A stretch of DNA of 64,000 nt from assembly GCA_018136815.1 (NCBI GenBank), contig CM030938.1, positions 3,797,448-3,861,447 of the forward strand, written 5' to 3'. A model generated the notes under the pieces. That model was not told the origin of the DNA and did no database searches. It saw only the letters and a list, made by a program, of their open reading frames with translations. Origin of the DNA: Isochrysis galbana (lineage: Eukaryota; Haptophyta; Isochrysidales; Isochrysidaceae). The translations under genes and the position numbers were made by a program. Shown in pieces: positions 9,801-20,934 of this stretch (within the stretch, counting starts at the first letter, position 1; each line of letters starts with the position of its first letter).

Positions 9801-11788
9801 GGAGCTCAAGGCCAGCGGGCTATGTAACGTTCATGGGGAAACATTCGGGATGACGCTGCTCACCCAAGTTTTTGGCGCAGCAGACCTACGTTCAATGAAA
9901 GGTGGCAATCGCAACGAACGCCGCTTTCAGCTGCACCCATATTGGTATCTCCATATGACCATATGAATATTTTCAAGTACTACTATGACCTTTCACGGCT
10001 GTGGGCGAAGCATTGAGCAGGGCGCAAGATTCGCACGTCGCGCAGCATCTGCTAGCCAAGCCCAACGTCGGAAATCTCTCGCCGACATCGCACCGGCCTT
10101 GTAGAGTGAGTCTTGCCGTCGTGTCACAGTGCCCTCTCGTCATGCTACTCATCGTGTATTGCTAAGCACTGGATCCTTGCGGAGCTCTACCTGTTGCGTC
10201 GGTCTCAACATCAATCTCTCAGTCCAGGCAACGTCTTCCCGCCACACGTCATACTTGCTGGGCGTGTTCCAACAGCACAGTCTCGTTCCGTCTCGCTCTG
10301 AAGCATTTTTCGTGTCATCGTTTCCACGGGCAGCTATTTATGTGCATTATTCCAATGAGGCATTGACATTATCGTGCCAAGTGTCTTCCAGACATCCTCA
10401 GAGTTCTCGAGTTGAGCCGCGCCGCTCGCCACTCACCGCTCAAGGCGGACATTTGCCCTCTGCACTGGTTCCGTGGGCCTGCATTCGGGTTGCCATGCTT
10501 GGCACGTGGGTTGCATCGGCACTTGGTCCCTAGTCTTCTCTTCCCTCTCCGTCAGTGCGGGCGCAGCACTTGCATGATGGCCTTCAGGGACGGCTAGGGC
10601 TTCCCTCGCGAGATGCCACTTCTCTATACCCCCTTTTGAATTATGACCATCCGAACAGTCAGTCCGCGATTTTCCCCGCGCGGCGGAGGCTATACATACA
10701 TGACCAATCGGATTTTCGTGGCCATGAGTTATCCGTGCTGCAGCTCGCAGCCCTGCGTGCTAGGCGACTGAGCTACGACGGGTCGTTGCCCTAGCGACAC
10801 GCGAGCTCCGTGGCTGTGCTTGGTGGGGTTTGCAACATGTGTGGGCTCGGTTCTCGCCCGGGGCGATCGAATCTAAGCGTTGCCACAGACCACAACGTGA
10901 TGTCGCCAAAGTTTGATCGCTTCTGCGCCCCCCAAACGATCTATTGGACGTGGACACCTACAGGTCGTCATTTGCTGGATGACACCGCCTATGACCTTTG
11001 GGCAGCGTTGCGGCCGTCCCCTTTGACCCATCAGTCGATTGTTATGAAACTTGTGCTGCATTTTGCTCGTTATTCGCATATTCATTTTATATTGTACTAC
11101 ATTATTCGCAATATGCAATTTGTATATAGAAGTAGAAGTACAATTATAATATGAGTTGCACACGCGCGATAAACGAGTGTTATCTCTTAATCGGCGACGC
11201 AGCCCTTGACCCTTGATTGAACTTGGGAGGTGCTGCACCATGCAGATGCCCGAGATAAGAGATAAGGTCTGTTTTCAATTATATGTATATGTCGAACACG
11301 CGATGACTACAGGCTCATAGGCAGAGGGCCGTTCGATCGAGCCGGCAGCTGACGCGGTCGTGAAAGGGTCGTTGATTGTTGCTTGCGGGAAGATGTCTGA
11401 CAGATCATAGTAAGAGTCGGGTCTGAGAGTGTCTGCCATCGGGCGCTACGAGCGGTGAGGTAGACTGAAGGTCGGAGGATTGTGACGCGTGGCGTCGGAG
11501 AGTAGAGACGAGGCTAGCTAGCGAGCTAGTGGAAGAGAGGGAGAATGAGAATGAGAGCTTCTTAGGTCCGAGGTAGACACGGGAGACTACAACGAGTGGA
11601 CTCAAAAAGTCTGAGGGCACAGAACCACACAAACTAAACCAAACGAGGCGAAAACTAAAACTAACCACACCTGGATGGACGGCCAGGCGTCGGCACCAGG
11701 GCAACTTAGCAACGCGCAGACATGCGACAGAGGGGTCGGCACAACGAGGGCAGACCTCGCTGGGGAGCTACGACCGATGGACGAGAGA
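9801..11788. other. gene-free stretch
   Basis: Presumed 3' UTR of the CCCH gene, then AT-richer sequence (11040-11160). No domain-bearing frame or RNA gene seen. Confidence 0.4.
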
Positions 11789-12295
11789 CCAAGTTGTTCC
11801 GTCATACCGTCATATGACACTTGCCATGGAACTGAGTATGATGTCATACATCGTCTGATATCATATGATACTTGCTCCAAACATCTACACTTATAAACCC
11901 GCCATTATGATAAAAATCTTCTTACTCAGTACCAGTACTTAGAATCGGATGCTGCATGCTGCTGCTCGATGACTAACCATTTCAAGCTCCCACAGCGGCA
12001 CCCCTGGAGCGTCTCCACATGGCGCCGCCCCCACTCCACGGTCCACGGCGGTGTGACACTCGTCATCGCCGTCGTCGCCGCCGCCATCGTTGCTGCACAT
12101 CAGGTTGGCGGCCATGGGGGGGGGGAGGGGCTCGGAGCTGGGAGCGCCGGTATTTCCCGCGCCCGAACTTTTACTATTACTAGTAAAACTAGTTGAATTG
12201 TAGCCTCTAGTCTTGTCATATGACACTCAGTTCAGGTCTAGAGCAACTAATACTGAGATATCATATATGATATCATATATGACAGAACAACTCGG
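11789..12295. mobile_element. 507-bp TIR element with 8-bp target duplication
   Basis: Left end CCAAGTTGTTCCGTCATA and right end reading TATGACAGAACAACTCGG are 18-bp inverted repeats with two mismatches. ACGAGAGA flanks both sides (11781-11788, 12296-12303). Sub-terminal ATATCATATATGA palindromes lie inside the right end. No transposase; non-autonomous. The 8-bp duplication fits hAT-, P- or Merlin-type elements; the superfamily cannot be told from ends alone. Confidence 0.88.
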
Positions 12296-12299
12296 ACGA

Positions 12300-12500
12300 G
12301 AGAAGACAAAAGACGGGGCGCGGCGGAGGAGCCGCGGTTCCGCTTCGAGCACGTGGACACGGATTTGCAGCACAATGACTACGACTGCGGCGTCTGGGTC
12401 TGCTTGACCGCCGAGTGCGTGCTCGACGGGCGCCCGCTGCCCGCCGCGAATACGGTCAACATGCAGCTGCACCGCTGGCGCATTGCGCACACCATCATCT
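12300..12500 (+). pseudogene. Ulp1/SENP (C48) cysteine protease fragment
   Basis: The reading frame through 12353 gives DTDLQHNDYDCGVWVCLTAE, matching the active-site block of C48 SUMO/NEDD8-type proteases (Q-x-N-x-x-DCGVFVC). The nucleophile Cys is at 12386-12388 and the upstream Gln that forms the oxyanion hole is present. The His and Asp blocks that should precede this are not found upstream, where a 507-bp transposon ends at 12295. After HTIIW the frame loses protein-like character. C48 domains also occur in several DNA transposons, so the source could be a host gene or an old element. Either a truncated gene fragment or one exon of a gene I cannot assemble. Confidence 0.6.
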
Positions 12501-12924
12501 GGACCAAGGAGCGGGTTGCTTGGGACCTAGCTCGGCATCAGAAAGCGTCGTGGCGGCTGAGGTGGGCACACAAAAGCTCGACCGCCAAGTGCAGCCTTGC
12601 TTGCACTTCTCATACTTGCGCTGCGAAAATAACACCATGTCCACCAGGATCTTGGCAGTGGCCTTGGCATCCCCTGGCTCCTTGGCGACCATATGTCGCA
12701 TTCATCCTAGATGATGCGATTTCCAGGCTCTTGTCTTCAGGTCCTTTCTCGCGCATCTCGTTCGAGTAGCTAGTTACCTGGCCTTTGGTGGGAAAGTGGC
12801 AAATGCTAGGAGTGGCAAGGCACAGCGCAACGTATTGTACGGCGTGAATCACCGGGGGTGGAGTGAAATTTAAAAAAAACGAACGCGAAGTAGATCGATC
12901 ATCGTTGCTTCTGACCGTAACCGT

Positions 12925-13320
12925 CTAGCCGGCCGCCTGGACTTCAGACTTGTAGCCTTTGAGCGCTTCGTTTGCCTCTAGCTGGTGAATAATATCGTTC
13001 AACACGCTATCGAAGGCGGACTTTAGCTCTTCTTCCTCCTTTTTGATCGTCTCTAGCGAGGGCGGCTCGTCCAAGGAGAAGAACGGAACACTGGTCGCGC
13101 CGGGTGCGATTGCCTTGACAAGCAAAGCGCCAATGTAGTCGGCAGCGCGCTTTGTGCACTCAAGAGAAGGGGGTGCATGCTTCTGGTGTTTTGGACAGTC
13201 CTTGGTGGCTTCCGAGTCGAGCAGGCGCTTCATGCTTACGACCGCATGAGTGGCTTCATCCGGAGCGGCGGCTCCCTTAACTAGAACTAGTACCTCGGCG
13301 CTACAAGAATCCTCATTCAT
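12925..13320 (-). CDS. unknown protein, 131 residues
   Basis: From the ATG at 13320 the frame encodes a hydrophilic protein with even, protein-like composition. It has a Lys/Glu-rich helical C-terminal half (LETIKKEEEELKSAFDSVLN, then a Leu/Glu helix) and no signal peptide, membrane segment or recognised motif. The ATG directly follows CTCCTTGCAG, a good splice acceptor, so there may be an upstream exon, possibly coding, and the true N-terminus may be longer. I do not recognise the family. Confidence 0.5.
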   Translation of the reverse strand: MNEDSCSAEVLVLVKGAAAPDEATHAVVSMKRLLDSEATKDCPKHQKHAPPSLECTKRAADYIGALLVKAIAPGATSVPFFSLDEPPSLETIKKEEEELKSAFDSVLNDIIHQLEANEALKGYKSEVQAAG

Positions 13321-14248
13321 CTGCAAGGAGTACGCGGACGGTGAGCGCTGCAAGTCATACCTCTCCTTTTTGACCCTTGCTACCCCCACCAACCACCGCC
13401 CGTGTGGAGAGCCTTCTCGCGAGCTTGGGCGGTCTTTCTTTCCCTACATCCTACCTATCTACTCGTCAGCCAAAAGGAATAGTGCCACGTGAGGGTGTGT
13501 GTGGGGGGGGGGGCATTGCTCTAGGTGCTGCTTCCGCTCGCCCGGCGCTGCCCTCGCTCAGCCCAGCCACTGTCCCTCCCGGTCAGGAGACGTTGGCGCG
13601 CCTCTCCGCCCGCCTCTGTGGACGCATCTCCTCCCGCCTATGGGACGCCTGCGCGCCTTCGTACGGTGGGGTGGGGTGCAACCACCTGCTTTGGTTTGGC
13701 TGAAGAGGAGCGAGGGCGCGGTGAAAGGGCGGGACTGGCTGCGATGTCCCCTTTTCTGCGGTCAAATCGCATAATCGCATAGCCCTCGCAGTATTTGTGA
13801 TCATTCTCCTGTGAAAAAAAAAAGAATCCAAAAAACAAAAAAGACGCAGCTGCGCCTGCGCACATACATGCGGAATTACCATCTGAAACCTGCAAGTTTG
13901 TACTTTAATAAGGGGGTCCTTTAAGTAGAACTTATACCGTCCACATGGGGGGCACTTGCGAAAAAAACAACCAAACCTGAGGTTGCACCCTCTGGGTTGG
14001 TGGGTTGGTCGGAGGGTGGAGGCGGTTGGCGGGGCAGGTAGGTGGGGGGGGCCTGCGGAATCCTTGGTCACCCAGGGGAGGTGGAAAATAGTGGTTAAAA
14101 AGAGTGAGTGATCTGTGAGAGTGAGAGTGACCGGGCTACTGCGTATTACTGATACTGATACTGAGTGCGCGTTCGATAGTGGTGTAGTGGTGTGAGAGAT
14201 TGTAAAAGAGGAATTTCACCCGGTTCTATTGCGAAGGGAGCGCGGGCG
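13321..14248. other. intergenic between divergent genes at 13320 and 14249
   Basis: No gene supported. Short repeats of GTGAGAGTG near 14110-14130. A shared control region for the divergent pair is possible. Confidence 0.4.
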
Positions 14249-16272
14249 ATGGCGTCGCTCTCCCTCATCTCGGCCGCCCTGGTCACCACGATGGTACCAG
14301 GGCCATACATGGTATGTGGCTGGGAGTGCTAAGTGCTAACCAACAAGATGCTTTACAAGTCTACAAGACTCCAATTCACTACGGGCTACGGGTCCCTAAT
14401 ACGTCCCTACTCACCTCCCGCCCCGTGTACGTAAATAGATGATGCTGCTGATAGGCAATAGAGAGTCGCAGAGGGGAGAGAAAGACGGAGCAGACCATAC
14501 GGCGGCGGCGGCGGCGGCGGGATGGGGCGGGTGGGTATTGCGCAGCTGGGAAGGGGTGGGGGGTGGGGGGGGCGGGACGGAAGGGGAAGGAGAGAGGGGA
14601 GGGGAAGGCAGAGGAAGGGGGCTGCTACCTGCTGCCGCAAGCTGCCCCGTCTCCGTGGTGCCCTCGCCTATCTGAACCCTCTCCGCCTTGCTTTGTGCAG
14701 CTGGAAGAGCTCGATTGGGACGAGATGGAGATGGGTGGAACGGAACGACCCCTGGGCTTGCTTGCGGCTCATGTGGGTGTTACTGGCTCCCATGGAGTTG
14801 CAAGCACTGTGCACGACTCACAGGCCGCTTTTGCAAGCCTCAAGCCGCTCTCGGCGTCCGTCAGCTTGAAGTCCTCCAGCTCCAATGTCGGTGCGGATGC
14901 TTTAGCACAAGTGGACAAGTACCTTTCAAGTGCTCGGCGAGGAATCAACGTTGCGGCGGAGAGCGCGCGAGCATTGCAACAGAACGGTACTTCTCAACCC
15001 ACAGCACAGAGGAATCCACACAGGCGGCGATCCAGAGAAGCCAGTCACTGTGCCAAACCACTAGCAAACAGGAGAAGATTTGTTTTTGAACTTGTGCAAG
15101 ACGATGAATGCGACGACAAATTGGAACCGCCCGGAGCATCATTTAAGGAGGAGTCTGCGGATGCGTTTTGTCTTTGCAGCTTGAGAGGCCAGCTGTTGAC
15201 AATGTTGTGTTGTGTTTTGTTTTTGGCGTACGTGTTTGCTACCAATGCCTTATCGCACCGGCCGAAGCCGTTGCGGAATACCACAAGGGCGGATAGACCT
15301 TCGCCGGGTGTGAAGCAGGCCCCGATGAGCATAGAATCAGAGGCACCGGCTCCGCCAGAGCCATGGCTCCCGCCTTCTGTGCTGCAGTCGCCATCATCTG
15401 AGCTTACTTCATTCTTGCCGATGTCACATGCTCCAACAACACTAGAAGCCGTTGCTAGAATTAATGCTGACTTCCGGGATGGTCGACGGGGTGACGATCC
15501 CAAAGCAATTGGCATCATCATGCATCAATGGGACGGCGCAGCTGATTTTGACAGTGGGAAGCTGTGGCGTATGTGCGTCCACGATTGCTTCCAGCAGACG
15601 GGGTGGGGGAAACGCATCACCAATGGGCGTGTATCCGCTAGCATCATTTTCCAGAGAATGCGAGAGCATCCTCTCCGGCACGGTATTCGGATTGCCACCA
15701 TGTTTGGCGGGCAAGCTGGAAGGGGGGGCATTCTGTTTGACCCGCAGTTGGCGCCAATCGACTGCATGTTCCAAGGCGACGGTGGCACCATCGACTACGA
15801 TGACCCAAGCCACCCTGGTTGCCCTCCACAAAACATGTTTTGCAGACGGTCCACCTATGTTCCTATTACGCCCGCTGGAAGCAACCCACGATGTGCATTC
15901 GCGGCCGATGAGCTTGCAGAGGTTCTCGACCATTTTGAGCACGAGGGTGCCCACTGGCCCCATCAAGACAATGATCCGACCAAAATGCTCACTGGACCCA
16001 ACGAAGTGGTTTTGAACTCGAACCGGCTGAATCAGCTGTTGCCACATTCCATCCAGGCCTTCTTCGTCTTCAAAGGCATGGGGCGCATCACATGGCTTGC
16101 CGAAGGCAGAGGAGGTCAGGCCATTCCTGTCGATACCGTAAACGTACACAAGCGCTTCTTGAAGGAGTACCAATTGAGTGACGCTGAAGTGCCTCTCGTG
16201 GAATTCGATCCTAATGATTGGGAGGAGCCTTTTTCCCTTTTTTCCTTGCCAGGTGCGCCAGCCTCGGCATAA
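14249..16272 (+). CDS. single-pass membrane protein, unknown luminal domain
   Basis: Exon 1 14249-14311 (MASLSLISAALVTTM...) ends at a GTATGT donor. Exon 2 starts at 14701 after a pyrimidine-rich TTTGTGCAG acceptor and runs to 16272. Both junctions are phase 0, giving 544 residues. A Ser-rich cytosolic stretch is followed by one hydrophobic segment (LLTMLCCVLFLAYVFATNAL, ~185-204), a Pro-rich stem, and a C-terminal domain of about 280 residues with several Cys and many Trp, His and Asp (DFRDGRRGDDPKAIG, MHQWDGAADFDSG, FRRST-like and FEHEGAHWPHQDND blocks). The stem-plus-domain layout resembles type II Golgi enzymes, but I see no known glycosyltransferase signature. AAATAAA lies about 390 bases downstream. 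Function unknown. Confidence 0.75.
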
Positions 16273-18525
16273 AGTATCGGCGCCGATGCATGATTGAGCG
16301 GCTAGCCACGCTTGGAAGAGGCGAATGCACCTGTGTGGTGTCGGCTCGGGTCTCGGCGGCAATATGTAGGGCGCGAGGATGAAGAGAAGGGCTATAGATC
16401 GGCAGTGCCGCTTACTTGTTTGAGGCTCATCGATTGGCTGCCTCGCGAACAACCTTGCGAGAATGCAGATTTTTTCCCAACACTCTCGACCCTCCGCAGC
16501 CGCGTGATGATGAGGCGTCGACGTGCGGTTTGACGGGCCGATCAATAGCCCCTCTCTAGCTACAAGCGAGACCACACACATATTTATTGAGTTCGTGATC
16601 GGCTTCAAGCTCGTATGATCATGGACAATTTTTTTCCGCTGAGGCGTTTTGTGGCACAAATAAAAAAAGACATATGCAGTGTGAAAAAGTCCCCTTTCTT
16701 GTCTTCTGCCCCCATCTAGAATTTCCCTTTATCTTAAGCGCCTTTACGGCAGCATTCTCAATTTCAATTGAGTTAATCACTACCTCCGTTCCAAAGCAAA
16801 ACTAAGGATGCAGAAAATGTCAGCGAGCCAGATCAAGGCTGATCTCACCTCTTGGAGACTTGGAGATTACCTGCGAAGGCGCGCCGGCAGATAGCGCGGA
16901 ACGCGGTTCTTGCTGGGAGCTCATGGAGCTTCCCTCAGGACCCAAGTTGGAACTGACTACGGGCATGGCGAACGACGTACGGAGGGCGCGGAAGTGCGGA
17001 AGGAGGCTTGTGGGGGGGGGGGGGGGGCAGGCGACTGGGTGTGGCTCAGGCGCGTGCTTGGCTGGTATTGACTCGTTGACTCGGGGTATAGACTCGGAAA
17101 TTCAGGGGACTCGCTGGGGAACGCGGAGGGACTCGACGAAGTTGCTACAAAAACACTCACGAGAAACCAATAAACCAACGACCTTGGACTCAGAAAGCTA
17201 ACGTACACACTCCGGAATCATACATCATACATACGGATGAACAAACCCCTCCCGCGCGGCGAAGGCTGAGGTCGCGATCGCTCGTCATGCGCGAAAAAAA
17301 AAACGAAAGAGAGCGCAAACTATGCAAACGAAGGGTTCGAAGTATCATTAAAGTGAAGCTCGTCGGTCGTTGGCTGAAGCCAACGCGGAGCCGCCGCCCA
17401 CCCGGAGACACGCAGGAGGAAGGGGGGAAACGATCACCGGGGGATGGCGCGGGCCACCGGACCATATCTAAGCCCTTCAACCCTATCCCCCTAGTAGTTT
17501 ACTGGGGGAGTCGCCTGATGGCGGGGGGGGAAGGGCCGGGGGAGTGGGGGTGTAGGTGTAGGAAGTTTTTGCTGCGTGAGAAGGCAAAGCAGAGGGGCCA
17601 CGGCCGCGTGTGCGGTGAGACTATAAATAAACTATAAACTATTAAAAGGTTTATATAATTAGGAGTAGCATGAGCACTCTGCCACACGCCGTGCAAGTAG
17701 AGGAAATCTTCTTCTTGCTTCTTGTGAATGTCATAATATACAAGTATGGGCATGTGGCATGTGGATGAGCGACAACAGAGCCGCAATGGCATGTCGCATG
17801 TCTGGTGTTCATGGGTCAAAACACAGCTGACATGCAAATACGGTGGAGAAGGGTGTTAGGTGTTAGACCTCATCGTTGGTGAGAGTAGCTGATCTAACAC
17901 TTTCAGGAAAAATATACTACTACCGGTTATTGTTGTGGGCGATAATAGATTGTGATAGAGAACAACCCGTCTTCAATCAGGGCTCGCATCGGCTTGTCGG
18001 GCAACAACGCCGACTGGCACATCCCTCATGAAGATCTGGGAGGAGGGGCGGCGGCGTGGCATCATTAACAATGGCGAGAAATGAGTAGGCTGTGGTTACT
18101 CTGACGACGCGGAGCTCTCCCGCTTGACACGACGGCAACGCCCATGGGATGCGGTGGGGGTGAATATGAGGTGTGTGTCTGTCCCAACGTTGAATGCGGC
18201 CATGTCTGTCATGCACTTTGATTGGCCCCCATGTGTGCATCGCGCACTTAGCACCGCTGGTGACAGTGGATGCGCCCAACTGTCTTTCCTTCCAGCAGTC
18301 CCGCCCAGGCGCGCGCCGGTGGCTGTCCTCGAGCTGCATCTCGCAAATCACAGCTTCGGATCACGACAACCACCCTGAGCTGTTGCATGCACCTCCCACC
18401 TCATAGCACGTACCGCGCAGCGCAGCACTGGCGAGGCGGCGTGAGCCATGCCGCAATCGCGGGGCCGCTCAGGCGACCCGCCCTTGTGCGCCGGCGAGCG
18501 GACGCCGCTGCGAAAAGCGAGAATC
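16273..18525. other. gene-free stretch
   Basis: Only short overlapping frames without protein character; a G-run at 17011-17028 and AT-rich 17620-17660. Nothing further supported. Confidence 0.4.
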
Positions 18526-19287
18526 TCAAAGACGCTTGCCCGCATCGTACCATGATTGGACACCAATCTTAGCAGCTGCCTTAGATGGAGGCTCCCATCC
18601 CGGCGGCGGCACCCACTGCTCGCGCGGGGGCGGCGGCTTGGCGCGCCCAGCCATGCGGTGCAGACCCACGGTCACCTTACCCGTATATGCCGGCACGAAT
18701 GGCTTGGGTTTGGCCGGAGTATCTTGAGTGCTGGCAGCTGCACCACCCCCGGTGAAGATAGAGACGATCTTCTCGAAGAAGTTCCCGGCCTCCTTGGGCT
18801 TGGGGGCGGGTGGGACGTTGTCGGTCTTGGCGTCGGGCGTCAGCCGGTCTCCTCGGTCGTACCACGAGACCACCGGCTTCTTAGGCGGCTTCCAGTCCGG
18901 TGGCGGCACCCACTGCTCGCGCGGTGGCTGCGGCTTGGCGCGCCCTGCCATGCGGTGGAGGCCGACGGTGACCTTGCCGGTGTAGGCTGGCTTGAACGCG
19001 GGCTCTGGCGCAGACGGTGCGGAAGTCGGCGCTTCCACCGTCAGAGTGGATGACGAGGGAGGTGAAGATGATGAGGAGGAGGAGGAGGAAGAGGCCTGCT
19101 GGGTGTAAGCAATAGCGCCGCCTGAGAGAAGGAGGGCTGCGGCTCCTGCGAGCACCTGCGCCTGGCTAGGGTCGACCTCGACGAGGCAGGTGGGAGAGAC
19201 CGAGACGCGACGTGTGTGCACGGCCGGCGCGGGCGCCAGCTGCAGCGCGCTCGAGCCGAGGAGAAGCGCGGAGCAGAGAGGGAGCAT
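18526..19287 (-). CDS. presequence-bearing protein with a duplicated 30-residue motif
   Basis: The ATG at 19287 opens a 253-residue protein. The N-terminus (MLPLCSALLLGSSALQLAP) looks like a signal peptide with an SALQL cleavage region followed by an Arg/Ser-rich stretch, as in bipartite plastid presequences of red-lineage algae. A second hydrophobic segment (VLAGAAALLLSGGAIAY, ~47-63) could be a thylakoid-transfer or membrane segment. After a poly-Ser run come two copies of a motif: AYTGKVTVGLHRMAGRAKP, then PPREQWVPPPxWxPP, then SWYDxGxRL, at about residues 105-150 and 200-253. The repeats are nearly identical at the protein level and are separated by a linker with NFFEKIVSIFTGGG. No known domain recognised. 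An upstream in-frame ATG (19359) is less likely because it precedes the signal peptide. Confidence 0.78.
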   Translation of the reverse strand: MLPLCSALLLGSSALQLAPAPAVHTRRVSVSPTCLVEVDPSQAQVLAGAAALLLSGGAIAYTQQASSSSSSSSSSPPSSSTLTVEAPTSAPSAPEPAFKPAYTGKVTVGLHRMAGRAKPQPPREQWVPPPDWKPPKKPVVSWYDRGDRLTPDAKTDNVPPAPKPKEAGNFFEKIVSIFTGGGAAASTQDTPAKPKPFVPAYTGKVTVGLHRMAGRAKPPPPREQWVPPPGWEPPSKAAAKIGVQSWYDAGKRL

Positions 19288-19599
19288 TGCGCTGCGAGTA
19301 GGAGAGAGCAGAGAAGAGAGTCGGTCGTGCTGAGGCGTGCCCCATGAATCTCTCCACACTTTTAGGCGATTTATTCTTTATACGACGCGGGCCTCTTGCT
19401 GTCTCCTCCTCGCCCATCTCTCTTCTGCTACAACGACCACTCTCTTCTCTCTTCACTGTCCTTTCTCCTCCAGAGGTCAAGACTTCGATGTTTCCCAGCT
19501 TTTCAACTTCCGCCGGCCGTTCCTTCTCTCCTCTGTCCCTCTCTTCTACACTCTACTTTCGTTCTGCTCTCACCGCGGCCCTCGGGGGCTCTGGCTCTC

Positions 19600-19738
19600 T
19601 TCCTCTTCTCCCCCCCCTTCTCTCTCTTCTCTCCTGCGGCCCGCTCTCTCTCTCTCGGGGGGGGGGGGGGGAGGGGCTGCATCTCTCGCTGCATCTCCCT
19701 CTCTCCCCCCCCTCTCTCTCTCTCTCCCTCCCTCCCTC

Positions 19739-19769
<31 letters not shown>

Positions 19770-19800
19770 CCCCCCCCCCCCCCCCTGCGGGTCTCTTCTC
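19600..19800. repeat. CT-rich polypyrimidine tract
   Basis: CTCTCT and C-run sequence with an interrupting G-run at 19660-19672. Lies upstream of the minus-strand gene at 19287. Frames are Ser/Leu/Pro or Glu/Arg artefacts. Confidence 0.8.
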
Positions 19801-20633
19801 TCCCTTCGTCGACCACTTCTTCACGTACTTACTCCCTCGATCCAATCTCGATCACCCCGCGGCTGGGGAATGAATCCAGAGAGAGAGTCGAAACCTCGCG
19901 CGCCCTCCGCGTCTTTTAATTTCTGCCGACGGAGGATTGGGTAAAGATGCGAGTAGTACTTTTAAGTAGGTCAGATATAAGGACATTTTTTTAATTTAGA
20001 GGCTTGCGCTTCGCAGCTTCGCAGAGCGGCCCGCTTCGCAGAGTGCCCCCCCTTCCCATGGCTCCCAGAGCCCTCCCCAATTCCCAAAGCAGGCCTAAGC
20101 TGGCACCTGGCACCTGGGCACTTAACTATCCATATCCAGGCCCACGAGATCTCCGCGCCAGAAACCGCGAAGGAGCCCGGTCACTCACTATGGGGATGCG
20201 GAGGGCACCACCAGCTACAATGGGTAGGGCGGTCAAACAGCTATTTTAACTTCTAAGGGTGAAAATTGACCAAGTCAAGATTGAGGATTCATTACGAGAT
20301 TTTTGGATATGGTGACCGGAGAGGTGTAACTAGCACATATCCGGTGCCCTTTGGGCCCTAGACCTAGACCCCCACGATAGTAGCCCCCACAGCGATGCGT
20401 AACCAGAAAACGCGCAAATTGGCTAGAAATCACTATCGCGGAGGGCCGACGTCCGACGCGAGCGCGGGCGAGCGTCAGGCCGCTAATCGACGCGTCCCCG
20501 GCGCAGCGTGCCTCGGCCAGCCACAGCCATGCGCGTAGGCTGCCAGGAGCGCCTCCTACTGCCCCCCATGCCCATGCCCGCCGCCGCCTCATCGCAAATC
20601 GCCCCCTCGCGTCCCTCGCTAGCGCGCCAACGG

Positions 20634-20930
20634 AGGGGTCCCGGAGCGCCCGAGTTAGGCGTGCGCCCGGGCGCGCTGCGAAAGCTTTCTTCGCCATCAG
20701 CCCGGTGTCCGGGCCAGCCAGGACATTGAATGAGCAGAATCCGCCGCGCCAGCGACGCCAATCGCGCCAGCCGCGCGCCGGTGCCTCGTCGCAATCCACC
20801 CCCGGCGGCATTCAAACGCGCTCACGCACGGCCCCGAGGGGCCCGGAGCGCCCAACTCGGAGCCGCGACCGGGCGCGCTGCGAGGCCCTTCTTGCTCATT
20901 AGCCCGGTGTGCGGGCCAGCCAAGGCACCA
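20634..20930. repeat. tandem pair of ~95-bp repeats
   Basis: 20634-20728 and 20836-20930 share GGCCCGGAGCGCCC-, CCGGGCGCGCTGCGA- and AGCCCGGTGT-CGGGCCAGCCA, about 80-85% alike, spaced by about 202 bases. Located just downstream of acidic-protein copy 1. Confidence 0.7.
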
Positions 20931-20934
20931 AATG

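Noticed and set aside
14563..14700. Coding start at 14563
   Set aside because: The stretch is Gly/Glu/Lys low-complexity ending in a good splice acceptor; a proper ATG exon lies at 14249 in phase.
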